Source: Nonomuraea guangzhouensis (GTDB lineage: Bacteria; Actinomycetota; Actinomycetes; Streptosporangiales; Streptosporangiaceae). Taken from it: a DNA stretch of 64,000 nt. The notes under the pieces were generated by a model that had not been told where the DNA came from, did no database searches, and saw nothing but the letters and a program-made list of their open reading frames with translations. How positions within the stretch are numbered: position 1 is the first letter of the stretch; every line of letters begins with the position of its first letter. The translations under genes and the position numbers were made by a program. The stretch covers positions 212,976-276,975 of the forward strand of contig NZ_JAHKRM010000016.1 in assembly GCF_019396345.1 (NCBI RefSeq), read 5' to 3'. Shown here piece by piece: positions 1 through 8,360 of the stretch.

Positions 1-631
1 GCTCCTCGGCGAGCGGCACCGGGTCGAGTATGCCGACGACCGTGAACCGCTTGCCGCCCACGACCACCTGCGTGTCCGGCCCCGCCGCGCCCACCCCGAG
101 CCGCTGGGCCGCGCTCGACCCGAGGACCGCGGCCGGGTACCGCTCGGTGGCCGCGTTGAGCCAGGTGCCGCTGCGCAGCGTCGCGCCCACCGTGGCGGGC
201 AGGTCGAGCCGGGCGGCGTAGGTGCTGAGGCCGTTGGTCTGCGCCTTGGGCACCTCTTCCGACCGGTAGACCTTGGCGTCGCCGACCTTCGCGGCCGCCG
301 AGACGGCCTGGACCGGCCCGATCCGCTCGATCATCGCCTCCGCCTCGACCGGCATCTTGGCCTGTTCGCCCATCAGCGTGTGCCCGGAGGAGACGGTGAG
401 CAGGTTGGTGCCGAGAGCCGAGAGCGTACGGTCGAGCTCGGCGCCCGACGAGGACGAGATGCCGACCACGCCGATCATCGCCGCGATGCCGATGGCGATG
501 CCGAGCGCGGACAGGAACGCCCGCAGCGGGCGGGTCCGCAGGCCGACGGCGCCGACCCGGAGCACATCGCCCGGCTTCATCCTGGCCGGAGTCAGCTTCG
601 GCAGTCTCGTGTGCTCGATGACGGCTGCCAT
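1..631 (-). CDS. MacB/FtsX-type ABC transporter permease (partial, C-terminal part lies off the left edge)
   Basis: The reading frame starts at the ATG at 631-629 and stays open to the window edge, so only about 210 N-terminal residues are visible. After a cytoplasmic stretch, a hydrophobic segment (residues about 35-60, ending IGVVGISSS) matches the first membrane helix of MacB permeases, followed by an extracytoplasmic domain. The start overlaps the stop of the ATPase gene upstream (TGATG), so translation is coupled. With the ATPase and the HlyD-like adaptor it should form a MacAB-like tripartite-type exporter; in a Gram-positive it would act only at the cytoplasmic membrane. The substrate is unknown. 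Confidence 0.85.
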   Translation of the reverse strand, partial: MAAVIEHTRLPKLTPARMKPGDVLRVGAVGLRTRPLRAFLSALGIAIGIAAMIGVVGISSSSGAELDRTLSALGTNLLTVSSGHTLMGEQAKMPVEAEAMIERIGPVQAVSAAAKVGDAKVYRSEEVPKAQTNGLSTYAARLDLPATVGATLRSGTWLNAATERYPAAVLGSSAAQRLGVGAAGPDTQVVVGGKRFTVVGILDPVPLAEE

Positions 632-1311
632 CAGGCCACCTTCTCTTCGGCCGCGGAGTCGGAGACGATCTGGCCGTCGCGCATCCGTACCTGCCGGGGC
701 AGGCTCGCGGCGATCTCCCGGTCGTGGGTGATGATCACGATGGTGGTGCCGGCCGCGTTCAGGTCGTGCAGCAGGTCCATCACCCCGGTCCCGGAGGCGG
801 AGTCCAGCGCGCCGGTCGGCTCGTCGGCCAGGAGCAGCGGGGGATCTCCCGCCACGGCCCTGGCGATGGCCACGCGCTGCCGTTCGCCGCCGGACAGCTC
901 GTGCGGCTCGTGGTCGAGGCGGTGGCCGAGCCCGACCCGTTCCAGCGCGGCCGCGGCCCGCCGGCGCCGTTCGGCTCGCCCGATACCGGTGTAGACGAGA
1001 CCGTCGGCCACGTTGTCGATCGCCGGGACCTTGGCGGCGAGGTGGAAGTGCTGGAAGACGAAGCCGATGCGGGTCGCCCGCAGCGCGGAGAGCTGGCCGT
1101 CCGACAGTTTCGCCACGTCGTACCCGTCGATGCGGACGGTTCCCGAGGTCGGGCGGTCGAGCGTGCCGACGACGTTGAGCATCGTCGACTTGCCCGAGCC
1201 CGACGGGCCGACGATGGCGACGAGCTCGCCGCGCTCGATCTCCAGGGACACCTTGTCGAGCGCGGTGACCCCGCCAGGATAGGAGCGGGTGACGTCCGAG
1301 AGGGAGATCAT
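631..1311 (-). CDS. ABC transporter ATP-binding protein, MacB/LolD family
   Basis: This is a 226-residue nucleotide-binding subunit that powers the neighbouring FtsX-like permease. Walker A reads GPSGSGKST (about residues 36-44), the Q-loop region is FVFQHFHL, the signature is LSGGERQRVAIARA and Walker B is LLLADEPTGALDS, with an H-loop in IITHD. Length and motifs are typical of the MacB/LolD class. It overlaps the adaptor gene by 4 bp (ATGA) on one side and the permease start by 1 bp on the other, so the three genes are one translationally coupled operon. Confidence 0.93.
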   Translation of the reverse strand: MISLSDVTRSYPGGVTALDKVSLEIERGELVAIVGPSGSGKSTMLNVVGTLDRPTSGTVRIDGYDVAKLSDGQLSALRATRIGFVFQHFHLAAKVPAIDNVADGLVYTGIGRAERRRRAAAALERVGLGHRLDHEPHELSGGERQRVAIARAVAGDPPLLLADEPTGALDSASGTGVMDLLHDLNAAGTTIVIITHDREIAASLPRQVRMRDGQIVSDSAAEEKVA

Positions 1312-2435
1312 CGGGGCATCCCGACGCTCATGCCCTCGGCGAGGCCGTCGCCGGAGATCTCGACCCGGCCGCCGGAGAACAGACCAGTCTTAACGCCGAC
1401 ATAGCGGGACTTGCCGCCTTCGACGACCTCCACGCCGTACCCGCCTTCCTGGAGTGCCACGAGCGCGGCGATCGGGACGGTCAGCACGTTCTTGCGCTTC
1501 GAGGCCGTGAAGGTCACGTCCACCGCGGCCTTGTCGAGGCCCTTGGCCGCCTTCTGCGTGCCGAGGGAGATGAGCGCCTCGACCCGCGTCTCGGGCTCCG
1601 CGCCCTGCCCCTCGCCCGGCTCGATGATGGTGGCGACCTCGGTGACCTTGCCGGACACGGTCTTGTTGCCGGGCAGCGTGACCGACGCCTTGGCGCCCTT
1701 CTTCGCCACCCGCTGGTCCTCCGTCTCCAGCTTGACCGTGATCACCTTGTCGGTGCCGGTGTAGGAGAGCACCTTCTGGCCGGGCGCGGTGGGCTGGCCG
1801 GCCTCGGACTCCAGGCTGTCCACGCGTATCTTGCCGGCGGCGAAGACGACCCGGCCGAGCTCGACGACGCCCGTCTCGTCGAGGTTGCGGTCCTCCTGCC
1901 ACTCTCTGACCGCGTCGGCGGTGGAGTCGGTGTACTCGTCGTCCACGGTGAAGCCGTCGTAGCCGAGGGCCTTGAGGTTGCGTTCGAGCTGCTCGACGTC
2001 CCTGCCTTCGGTGCCGACCCGCAGGTCGCGGTAGGCGGGCGTCTTGCCGTACATCAGCACCACCGGCTTGGTGTCGAGCCGGTACAGGGACTTGCCCCTG
2101 GTGATCGTGTCGCCGCTGTCCGGCAGCCAGGTGATCGTGCCCGGCTTCCTGCTCACCGCCGTGGTGGTCGGGCCGTAGCCGAGATCGCCGTCGGCGTCCA
2201 GCGTGTCGAGCAGCGTCTGCCTGGTCACCGTGGTGGTGGCGGGCGGCAGGGCGCTGACCGTCTTGTCCGTCGTACGGTCGCCGCCCAGGAGGCCCAGGCC
2301 GTTCACGGCCACGCCGGCCGTACCGATGACGGCGACCGCGACGAACAGGCCCGCGACCCGCCTGCCGCGACCGCGGCGGCGGCGCGGACGATCACCGCCC
2401 GCCGCCACCTTGTCGTCGAGGGTGGCCGTGCCCAT
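1308..2435 (-). CDS. HlyD/MacA-like efflux adaptor with peptidoglycan-binding domain
   Basis: The product is 375 residues. A basic N-terminus is followed by one membrane helix (about 25-48), then a beta-barrel/hairpin adaptor region. Residues about 125-185 (VGTEGRDVEQLERNLKALGY onwards) match a PG_binding_1 module. This architecture is common for actinobacterial adaptors paired with MacB-type transporters: the protein spans from the membrane into the wall and couples to the permease. I chose the ATG at 2435 because it overlaps the stop of the lipoprotein gene (TGATG); a longer reading to 2477 would run into that gene. The stop overlaps the ATPase start by 4 bp. Confidence 0.88.
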   Translation of the reverse strand: MGTATLDDKVAAGGDRPRRRRGRGRRVAGLFVAVAVIGTAGVAVNGLGLLGGDRTTDKTVSALPPATTTVTRQTLLDTLDADGDLGYGPTTTAVSRKPGTITWLPDSGDTITRGKSLYRLDTKPVVLMYGKTPAYRDLRVGTEGRDVEQLERNLKALGYDGFTVDDEYTDSTADAVREWQEDRNLDETGVVELGRVVFAAGKIRVDSLESEAGQPTAPGQKVLSYTGTDKVITVKLETEDQRVAKKGAKASVTLPGNKTVSGKVTEVATIIEPGEGQGAEPETRVEALISLGTQKAAKGLDKAAVDVTFTASKRKNVLTVPIAALVALQEGGYGVEVVEGGKSRYVGVKTGLFSGGRVEISGDGLAEGMSVGMPR

Positions 2436-2953
2436 CAGGAGCCGCCCTGGCGCATCCCGGGCATGAACTCCTTGCACTTCTCCTGCGCGGTCTTGAAGTC
2501 CGGGTCCTCGCCGGCCGCGCTGTCCATGCGCAGCATGCCGCCGTCAGGGTCGGGGAAGGCCTCGACGCCGTTGTCCCGCATGCACTGGGAGTACTTGCGC
2601 ATCTGCTCGGCCATCTTGGGGTCCGCCTTCGCGCCCCCATCCATGTTCGGCGCGTACTCCTTGCAGGCCTCCTGCGCCTTCTCCGCCGTCTCCCGGGGGA
2701 CGCTGTTGTCCAACTTGAGCATGACCCCCTTGCCGGGCTCGGGGTCGTCCATGGGAACGCCGTGCTCGCGCATGCACTGGGCGAACTTGAGCCCCTTCGC
2801 CGCCCGGTCCTCGCCGGCCGAGGCGCTGGGCGCGGCGGCCGGTTTGCCGCTGCTCACGGACGCCACGTTGGCGCCGCTTCCCTCGTTCGCGCCGCATCCG
2901 GTCAGGGCAAGGGCCAGGGCCAGCGGGATCGCCGCCAGGATGCCTCGTCGCAT
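2435..2953 (-). CDS. Cys-rich lipoprotein with a duplicated QCMRxxGV motif
   Basis: This is a 172-residue predicted lipoprotein: signal peptide with lipobox LTGC (Cys20), an Ala/Ser linker, then two related halves. Each half starts with QCMR(E/D)(H/N)GV followed by a PDP/DPEP turn (Cys60 and Cys124) and has a second Cys 36-37 residues later (Cys97, Cys160), which suggests an internal duplication with one disulfide or ligand pair per half. GGAG lies 8 bases upstream of the ATG at 2953, which fixes the start. It is the first gene of the exporter operon and overlaps the adaptor, so it probably delivers or senses the substrate at the outer face of the membrane. No biochemical function is known to me. 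Confidence 0.8.
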   Translation of the reverse strand: MRRGILAAIPLALALALTGCGANEGSGANVASVSSGKPAAAPSASAGEDRAAKGLKFAQCMREHGVPMDDPEPGKGVMLKLDNSVPRETAEKAQEACKEYAPNMDGGAKADPKMAEQMRKYSQCMRDNGVEAFPDPDGGMLRMDSAAGEDPDFKTAQEKCKEFMPGMRQGGS

Positions 2954-3113
2954 GTTCTTCTCCTCGAACGGTGGCCGGTCCGTTTCGCCGGCCATGCGAG
3001 ACGAATGCAATCGGGCGGCGCGTTTCCCCGGCGTTTCCACGGGTGCTAACGCCGAACAAACAACGCATCCGGCACGATCACCCCTGTACATGGCAGAAGA
3101 GACAGGGGCCGCG

Positions 3114-3770
3114 ATGCGCGTGTTGGTGGTCGAGGACGAGCGCATGCTCGCCGACGCGATAGCCGAGTGGCTGCGTGACGAGACGCACGCGGTCGACACC
3201 GCGCACGACGGGGAGGCGGCGCTGCAGCGGATCGCGGTCAACGACTACGACGTGGTCGTCCTGGACCGTGACCTGCCGCGCGTGCACGGTGACGACGTGT
3301 GCAGGGAGCTGGTCGAGTCCGAGTCGACCGCGCGGGTGCTGATGCTCACGGCCGCCGCCGAGATCGGCGACCGGGTGACCGGGCTCTCCCTCGGCGCCGA
3401 CGATTACCTGTCCAAGCCGTTCGCCTTCCCCGAGCTCGCGGCCCGCGTCCTCGCGCTCGGGCGGCGCTCGCGCCCCGCCGCGCCGCCGGTGCTGCGGCGG
3501 GCCGGGATCACTCTCGATCCCGCGCGCCGGGAGGTGTTCAGGAACGACAGGTACGTGCCGCTGTCGAAGAAGGAGTTCGCCGTGCTGGCCGAGCTGCTGC
3601 TCGCCGGCGGCGGTGTGGTGTCCGCCGAGCACCTGCTGGAGAAGGCGTGGGACGAGCACGCCGACCCGTTCACCAGCGCGGTGCGCCTGACCATACTCAA
3701 GCTGCGCCGCAAGCTGGGGGAGCCGTCCGTGGTGGAGACCGTGCCGGGAGTGGGGTACCAGATTCCATGA
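3114..3770 (+). CDS. OmpR/PhoB-family response regulator
   Basis: The product is 218 residues. An N-terminal receiver domain has acidic residues at VEDER, the phospho-acceptor Asp51 in VVLDRDLP, Thr in MLTAA and Lys in LSKPF. A C-terminal winged helix follows (about 125-218; SKKEFAVLAELLLAGG and the terminal GVGYQIP are typical). The ATG at 3114 is the natural receiver start. The stop overlaps the histidine kinase start (ATGA). The gene is divergent from the lipoprotein/exporter operon across about 160 bp, so it most likely controls that operon, as with many envelope-stress two-component systems. Confidence 0.93.
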   Translation: MRVLVVEDERMLADAIAEWLRDETHAVDTAHDGEAALQRIAVNDYDVVVLDRDLPRVHGDDVCRELVESESTARVLMLTAAAEIGDRVTGLSLGADDYLSKPFAFPELAARVLALGRRSRPAAPPVLRRAGITLDPARREVFRNDRYVPLSKKEFAVLAELLLAGGGVVSAEHLLEKAWDEHADPFTSAVRLTILKLRRKLGEPSVVETVPGVGYQIP

Positions 3771-4927
3771 CCACGCCCACGCTCCGCGGCCGGCTCACCC
3801 TGGTGTACGGCACGCTGTTCTTCGTCGCGGGACTGACGCTGCTCGGCGTCACGTACTTGCTGTTCAACCAGCAGCTCCAGCAGAAGAGGACGTCCATCCT
3901 CATCAAGGGCACCACTGCCATAGACGGCGACAAGGCCCTCGCCTGGATGCAGCAGCAGGAGAGCATGCTGCGCGGCGCCGCGACCACGTCGCTGCTCACC
4001 CAGGGCGCGATCGCGCTGGCGGTGGTCGGCGGCGCGGCGTCAGTGGTGGTGTGGTTGGTCGCCGGACGGGTGCTCATGCCGCTCCGCCAGGTGACCGAGA
4101 CCGCGCGGCGGATCGCCGCCGCACCGGTCGCCGAGCGCGGCCTGCACGAGCGGATCGCCCTGACCGGCCGGGCGGACGAGGTGAAGGAGCTCGCCGACAC
4201 CTTCGACACGATGGTCGAACGGCTCGACCACTCCTTCGACGGGCAGCGCAGGTTCGTCGCCAACGCCTCGCACGAGCTGCGTACCCCGCTGACGCTGAAC
4301 CGGGCGCTGGTCGAGCTGGCCATGCACCGCCGTACGGCCTCGGCCGACGTCAAGCAGCTCGGTGAGAGCCTGCTGGAGATCAACGCCCGGCACGAACGGC
4401 TCATCTCCGGGCTGCTGCTCCTGGCCCGCGCCGAGCACGAGGTCGGCGACCGGTCACCGGTGGACCTGGCCGATGTGGTGAGCCACGTGGTCGCACAGGT
4501 CGCCGTCGAGGCCGCGGAGTCGAAGGTCACCCTGGAGGAGGCGGCCGGGCCCGCGCCGACCAGCGGGGACGCGATGCTGCTCGAACGGCTGGTGTACAAC
4601 CTGGTCGAGAACGGCATCCGGCACAACACCGACGACGGCACCGGCTGGGTGCGAGCCGTCAGCCGCATCGCGCGTGACGGCCGGATCGAGGTGGAGGTCA
4701 GCAACACCGGGCCCGCTGTGCCGCCGTACGAGATCCCGGCGCTGTTCAAGCCCTTCCGCCGGCTCGGGCCGGATCGTGTGGTCACGGCCAAGAGCGCGGG
4801 GCTGGGGCTGTCCATCGTGCGCTCGATCGCCCTGGCGCACGGCGGCGAGGTCTCGGCCCGTCCCCGCGAAGGCGGCGGCCTGATCGTGACGGCCACCCTG
4901 CCACGCCAGGTCTCGACCCACCACTAG
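3767..4927 (+). CDS. Sensor histidine kinase, two-helix HAMP type
   Basis: The product is 386 residues. Membrane helix 1 is at about 13-34, a short extracytoplasmic loop of about 40 residues follows, and helix 2 is at about 78-100, then a HAMP linker. The H-box is FVANASHELRTPL with phospho-accepting His169, the N-box is LVYNLVENGIRHN and the G-box includes GLGLSIV. It partners the response regulator, whose stop it overlaps by 4 bp. The small sensing loop fits intramembrane-type sensing of envelope-active compounds, which agrees with the neighbouring exporter; that role is inference. Confidence 0.92.
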   Translation: MTTPTLRGRLTLVYGTLFFVAGLTLLGVTYLLFNQQLQQKRTSILIKGTTAIDGDKALAWMQQQESMLRGAATTSLLTQGAIALAVVGGAASVVVWLVAGRVLMPLRQVTETARRIAAAPVAERGLHERIALTGRADEVKELADTFDTMVERLDHSFDGQRRFVANASHELRTPLTLNRALVELAMHRRTASADVKQLGESLLEINARHERLISGLLLLARAEHEVGDRSPVDLADVVSHVVAQVAVEAAESKVTLEEAAGPAPTSGDAMLLERLVYNLVENGIRHNTDDGTGWVRAVSRIARDGRIEVEVSNTGPAVPPYEIPALFKPFRRLGPDRVVTAKSAGLGLSIVRSIALAHGGEVSARPREGGGLIVTATLPRQVSTHH

Positions 4928-4945
4928 ACCCGGGCCCGCTCACCC

Positions 4946-4960
4946 CCTAGGGCCCCTAGG
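4946..4960. promoter_or_regulatory. CCTAGGG inverted repeat upstream of the propeller gene
   Basis: CCTAGGG and CCCTAGG form perfect 7-bp arms around one base, and a third CCTAGG lies at 4987-4992. The cluster sits in the 104-bp gap between the histidine kinase stop and the GTG of the secreted propeller gene. It could be a regulator binding site for the downstream gene or a short stem; no T-run follows, so a terminator is less likely. Confidence 0.35.
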
Positions 4961-5031
4961 ATTTTCCTCCAGGCCCCTATGCATTCCCTAGGCCATGTGC
5001 GCGGCTGACCTGCGATGGTACGAAAGCGTTC

Positions 5032-6228
5032 GTGACCAAGCGAAAAATATTATCCCTGACATCCAGCCTCGGCGCGGTCGCGCTCACCGCGAGCCTGGCG
5101 ACCGCGGCCCCGGCGGGCGCGACACTTGCGCCGGTCTGGGACCACCTGTCCTTTCCTTACGGATACATCGAATCCGAGAAACAACTCAAGGAACTCAACG
5201 ATGTCGCCGCGCTGAGCGGCACCCAAGCTTGGGCCGTGGGGCAGGTGCGGATGGAGGGCTGGCCGAACCCGCCGGCGGGTGTGGTCTGCCCCGACCTGTT
5301 CCGCTGGAACGGTCAGACATGGGTGAACGACCGGCCGGATATCACCTGCCGGGGCGCGCTGACCTCGGTGTCGGCCGCCGCGGCGAACGACGTGTGGGCC
5401 ACCGGTTCGACCATCGCCTACCACTGGAACGGTACGGCCTGGACCCTCACCCCGTACCCGACCGAACAGAACACCCCTTTCTACCTTGATGATGTCGCCG
5501 CGGTGGGCGGCACCGCCTTCGCGGTCGGCAGGTCCTACCAGTCGAGCAGTGAGGTTTCCACGGCGGGTGTGATCCGCTGGGACGGCACCGCCTGGCGGAA
5601 GATGAGCCTCCCGCCGCTCGCGGGCAACACCGACCTGAGCGCGGTGCATGCTCTGGCGCCGGACGACGTCTGGGCGGTCGGCACCACCAACCGCTACGGG
5701 CCGAGCACCGATGCGCACACCCTGGTGCTGCACTGGGACGGCCGCACCTGGACCCGGCTGCCGGATCCGCCGAAGGAAGCGCTGGTCGAGACCGCCCTGG
5801 ACGCGGTGGCCGCGCGGCCCGGCGAGGTGTGGGCGGCCGGTCAGCGGACCACGTACGAGGCCAACGGCATTTCGGTCAAGAAGCGCGAGGCGTTCGCCAT
5901 GCGTTGGAACGGTAGCGCGTGGACGGTGACGCCGACCCCGGCGACCACCGGCTGGTACGGATCCTCCATCACCTCGCTGGCCTGGAAAGGCACCGAGGTG
6001 TGGGCCGGAGGCAGCGGGCAGGACGACGACACCGCGCGCAGCGTCGGTGTGCTGCTGCGCTGGAACGGCACCGCCTGGCAGCAGGCGCCGAAACCGCCGC
6101 TGCTCGACGACTACCGGATCAAGCAGCTCGGCGCGGTGCCGGGCGGCGGCCTGTGGGCCACCGGCTACGGCACCCGGGAGACCGACGAGCACGCCAAGGG
6201 CCAGTTCCTGGCCCGGGTCACCGGCTGA
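5032..6228 (+). CDS. Secreted beta-propeller-like protein
   Basis: The product is 398 residues with a Sec signal peptide (KRK, hydrophobic core, cleavage near AGAT). The mature part has about six repeats of the form DVWAxG ... WNGxxW (for example VWATGS, YHWNGTAW, VLHWDGRTW, MRWNGSAW, LLRWNGTAW), which implies a propeller of kelch/galactose-oxidase-like shape. I see no catalytic motif. The start is a GTG at 5032, chosen because the signal peptide begins there. The function is unknown; such repeat proteins are frequent among exported proteins of large actinomycetes. Confidence 0.8.
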   Translation: MTKRKILSLTSSLGAVALTASLATAAPAGATLAPVWDHLSFPYGYIESEKQLKELNDVAALSGTQAWAVGQVRMEGWPNPPAGVVCPDLFRWNGQTWVNDRPDITCRGALTSVSAAAANDVWATGSTIAYHWNGTAWTLTPYPTEQNTPFYLDDVAAVGGTAFAVGRSYQSSSEVSTAGVIRWDGTAWRKMSLPPLAGNTDLSAVHALAPDDVWAVGTTNRYGPSTDAHTLVLHWDGRTWTRLPDPPKEALVETALDAVAARPGEVWAAGQRTTYEANGISVKKREAFAMRWNGSAWTVTPTPATTGWYGSSITSLAWKGTEVWAGGSGQDDDTARSVGVLLRWNGTAWQQAPKPPLLDDYRIKQLGAVPGGGLWATGYGTRETDEHAKGQFLARVTG

Positions 6229-6287
6229 ACCCTCCTTACGCGCACCTGATCACACTTGACGACCTCTACGCTTGATCGCCGTATCGC

Positions 6288-7043
6288 TCAGGGGCGCGGG
6301 CCGAAGCCCTGGTCGGCGAGCCAGGTGGCGCAGAGGCCGGGCCAGGCGGACGCCGCCGGTTCGTCCTGGGCGAGCCCGAGCCCGTGCCTGCCCTCGGGGA
6401 AGACATGCAGCTCGTACGGCGTGCCGACACGGCCGAGGGCGGTGGCGAACAGCAGGCTGTTCTCGGCCGGGACCCCTTGGTCGGCCGCGGTGTGCCAGAG
6501 GAACGTCGGCGGCGTCTCAGCCGTCACGTTGAGGTGCGCGGACAAGGCCGTCGCCTGCTCCTCGGTGCCGTCAGGGCCGAGCAGTTGCCGGCGAGACCCG
6601 GAGTGCACGCGCGCCCCGGTGAGGTCGATGACCGGGTACCCGAGGATGACGGCATCGGCACGGTCCCCCTCCTTCGAGGTGGCGAGCGTGGCGGCGAGGT
6701 GGCCGCCCGCCGAGAACCCCATGACGGCGACCCGCCCGGCCCCCCGCTCCCGGACGACGCGCACCGCCTGGCGCAGGTCGTACAGCGGGGCCGGATTTAG
6801 CGGCTCGCGCCCCGGCTCGGCCCCGGCCACCCGGTATCGGAGCACGTAGGCGTCGATGCCCAGTGTGACCAGCCAGCGGGCGATGACCGCGCCCTCGTGG
6901 TCGGCCAGCCCGGAGTAACCGCCGCCGGGACACACCACCACCGCGCCCGTGGCCGGGCCGTCCGCGGCGTACAGGGTCAAGCTCGGCGATTCGGCGGTGG
7001 CCGGGCCGGGCGGAGTCTCCGGCCAGAGGAGAACGTCGATCAT
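6288..7043 (-). CDS. Alpha/beta hydrolase (esterase/acetylesterase-like)
   Basis: The product is 251 residues. An oxyanion-hole sequence CPGGGYSG (about 38-45) replaces the usual HGGG. The nucleophile elbow is GFSAGGH with Ser111, and the catalytic His is probably in EGRHGLG near residue 224. The fold and motifs resemble the BD-FAE/XynB-like esterases that remove acyl groups from polysaccharides. No signal peptide is seen, so it should be cytoplasmic. It is divergent from the alginate-lyase-like gene, and the operator-like palindrome lies in the shared gap, so the two may be co-regulated in glycan use. Confidence 0.85.
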   Translation of the reverse strand: MIDVLLWPETPPGPATAESPSLTLYAADGPATGAVVVCPGGGYSGLADHEGAVIARWLVTLGIDAYVLRYRVAGAEPGREPLNPAPLYDLRQAVRVVRERGAGRVAVMGFSAGGHLAATLATSKEGDRADAVILGYPVIDLTGARVHSGSRRQLLGPDGTEEQATALSAHLNVTAETPPTFLWHTAADQGVPAENSLLFATALGRVGTPYELHVFPEGRHGLGLAQDEPAASAWPGLCATWLADQGFGPRP

Positions 7044-7070
7044 GCCTGGGGACTCTACTCCCCGGAAAGG

Positions 7071-7087
7071 TTAGGAAACTTTCCTAA
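7071..7087. promoter_or_regulatory. Perfect palindromic operator TTAGGAAACTTTCCTAA
   Basis: Two 8-bp arms (TTAGGAAA/TTTCCTAA) flank a central C. The site lies in the 86-bp gap between the divergent hydrolase (start 7043) and lyase (start 7130) genes. Palindromes of this kind occur upstream of glycan-degrading genes in actinomycetes and are often targets of ROK- or GntR-type repressors; the link to a particular regulator is inference. No candidate regulator is encoded next to it. Confidence 0.65.
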
Positions 7088-7129
7088 AATGGTTGACTGC
7101 GACTCGTCAGGCTCGTTGGATGAGCGGTC

Positions 7130-8281
7130 ATGACCCCCCGTATCATCGCGACCGCCGCACTCGTCGCATCCCTGGCTCTACCTCTCCCCGCTGCCGCCGC
7201 CCCGGCCACCTTCACCCACCCCGGAGTCCTGCTCGGCCGCGGCCAGCTCGACTCCATGCGTACCAAGGTCAACGCGGGTACGCAGCCGTGGAAGTCGGCC
7301 TACGACCAGATGATGGGCCACTCGCTGGCCTCGCTCACCCGCGCCGCCAAGCCGCGCGCCGTCGTCGAGTGCGGCCCCTACTCCAACCCCAACAACGGCT
7401 GCACCGACGAGCGCCAGGACGCGCTCGCCGCGTACACGATGGCTCTGGCCTGGTACGTCACCAGGGACGCCAAGTACGCCAAGAAGTCCATCGAGATCAT
7501 GGACGCCTGGTCCGCGGTGATCAAGGACCACACGAACAGCAACGCGCCCCTGCAGACGGGCTGGGCCGGCTCGGTCTGGCCACGGGCCGCCGAGATCATC
7601 CGCTACACGTACACGAGCTGGCCGAACGTCAACCGGTTCGCCACGATGCTGCGCACGGTCTACCTGCCGAAGGTCATCAACGGCTCCAACAGCAACGGCA
7701 ACTGGGAGCTGAGCATGATGGAGGCGGCCGTCGGCATCTCCGTCTTCCTGGAGGACCGGACGAGCTATGACAAGGCGATCACCAAGTTCCGCGGCCGGGT
7801 GCCGGCCTACGTCTACCTCAGCAGCGACGGCGCGCTGCCCAAGGGCGCGCCCGGCAGCGGCCTCGACACCCGCGACGAGCTCGTCAAGTACTGGCAGGGG
7901 CAGACGACCTTCGTCACCGGCCTCACCCAGGAGACCTGCCGCGACTTCACCCACACCGGCTACGGGATCTCGGCCATCTCCCACGTCGCCGAGACCACCA
8001 AGATCCAGGGCGAGAACCTCTACCCGGAGGTCGGCGAGCGGCTCAGGCAGGCGCTCGGCTTCCAGTCGAAGTACCAGCTCGGCGCGGCCGTGCCCTCCTG
8101 GCTGTGCGGCGGCAGCCTGAACCTGGGCCTCGGCCCGATCACCGAGGTCGGCTTCAACGAGCTCCACAACCGCCAGGGCATCCCGATGACGAACACCCAG
8201 GCGCTCACCGAGCAGCAGCGTCCCGCCGGCACCAACCAGCTCTTCGTCGCCTGGGAGACCCTCACCCACGCGGGCGATTAA
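7130..8281 (+). CDS. Secreted alginate-lyase-family polysaccharide lyase
   Basis: The product is 383 residues with a Sec signal peptide (cleavage near AAAAPA). The mature protein begins THPGVLLGRGQLDSMRTKV, the usual opening of the alginate_lyase (PF05426) alpha-toroid fold. Likely active-site segments are NSNGNWELSMMEA (Asn, Glu) and FTHTGYGISAISH (His, Tyr). It should cleave uronic-acid-containing polysaccharides outside the cell; alginate itself is only one option, and glucuronan-type substrates are equally possible. A palindromic operator lies 43 bp upstream of the ATG. Confidence 0.8.
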   Translation: MTPRIIATAALVASLALPLPAAAAPATFTHPGVLLGRGQLDSMRTKVNAGTQPWKSAYDQMMGHSLASLTRAAKPRAVVECGPYSNPNNGCTDERQDALAAYTMALAWYVTRDAKYAKKSIEIMDAWSAVIKDHTNSNAPLQTGWAGSVWPRAAEIIRYTYTSWPNVNRFATMLRTVYLPKVINGSNSNGNWELSMMEAAVGISVFLEDRTSYDKAITKFRGRVPAYVYLSSDGALPKGAPGSGLDTRDELVKYWQGQTTFVTGLTQETCRDFTHTGYGISAISHVAETTKIQGENLYPEVGERLRQALGFQSKYQLGAAVPSWLCGGSLNLGLGPITEVGFNELHNRQGIPMTNTQALTEQQRPAGTNQLFVAWETLTHAGD

Positions 8282-8360
8282 GCCTTTCCTTAGGTGAGCG
8301 TTGACAACATCGCCGCGCAGGAGTCGGCTGAGGGCCCACCACGAGCGAGGGGGTGTCCGG

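Noticed and set aside
4928..5031. CCTAGG repeats as a transcription terminator for the kinase gene
   Set aside because: The stem is only 7 bp with a 1-base loop, which cannot fold well as RNA, so a DNA operator is more likely.
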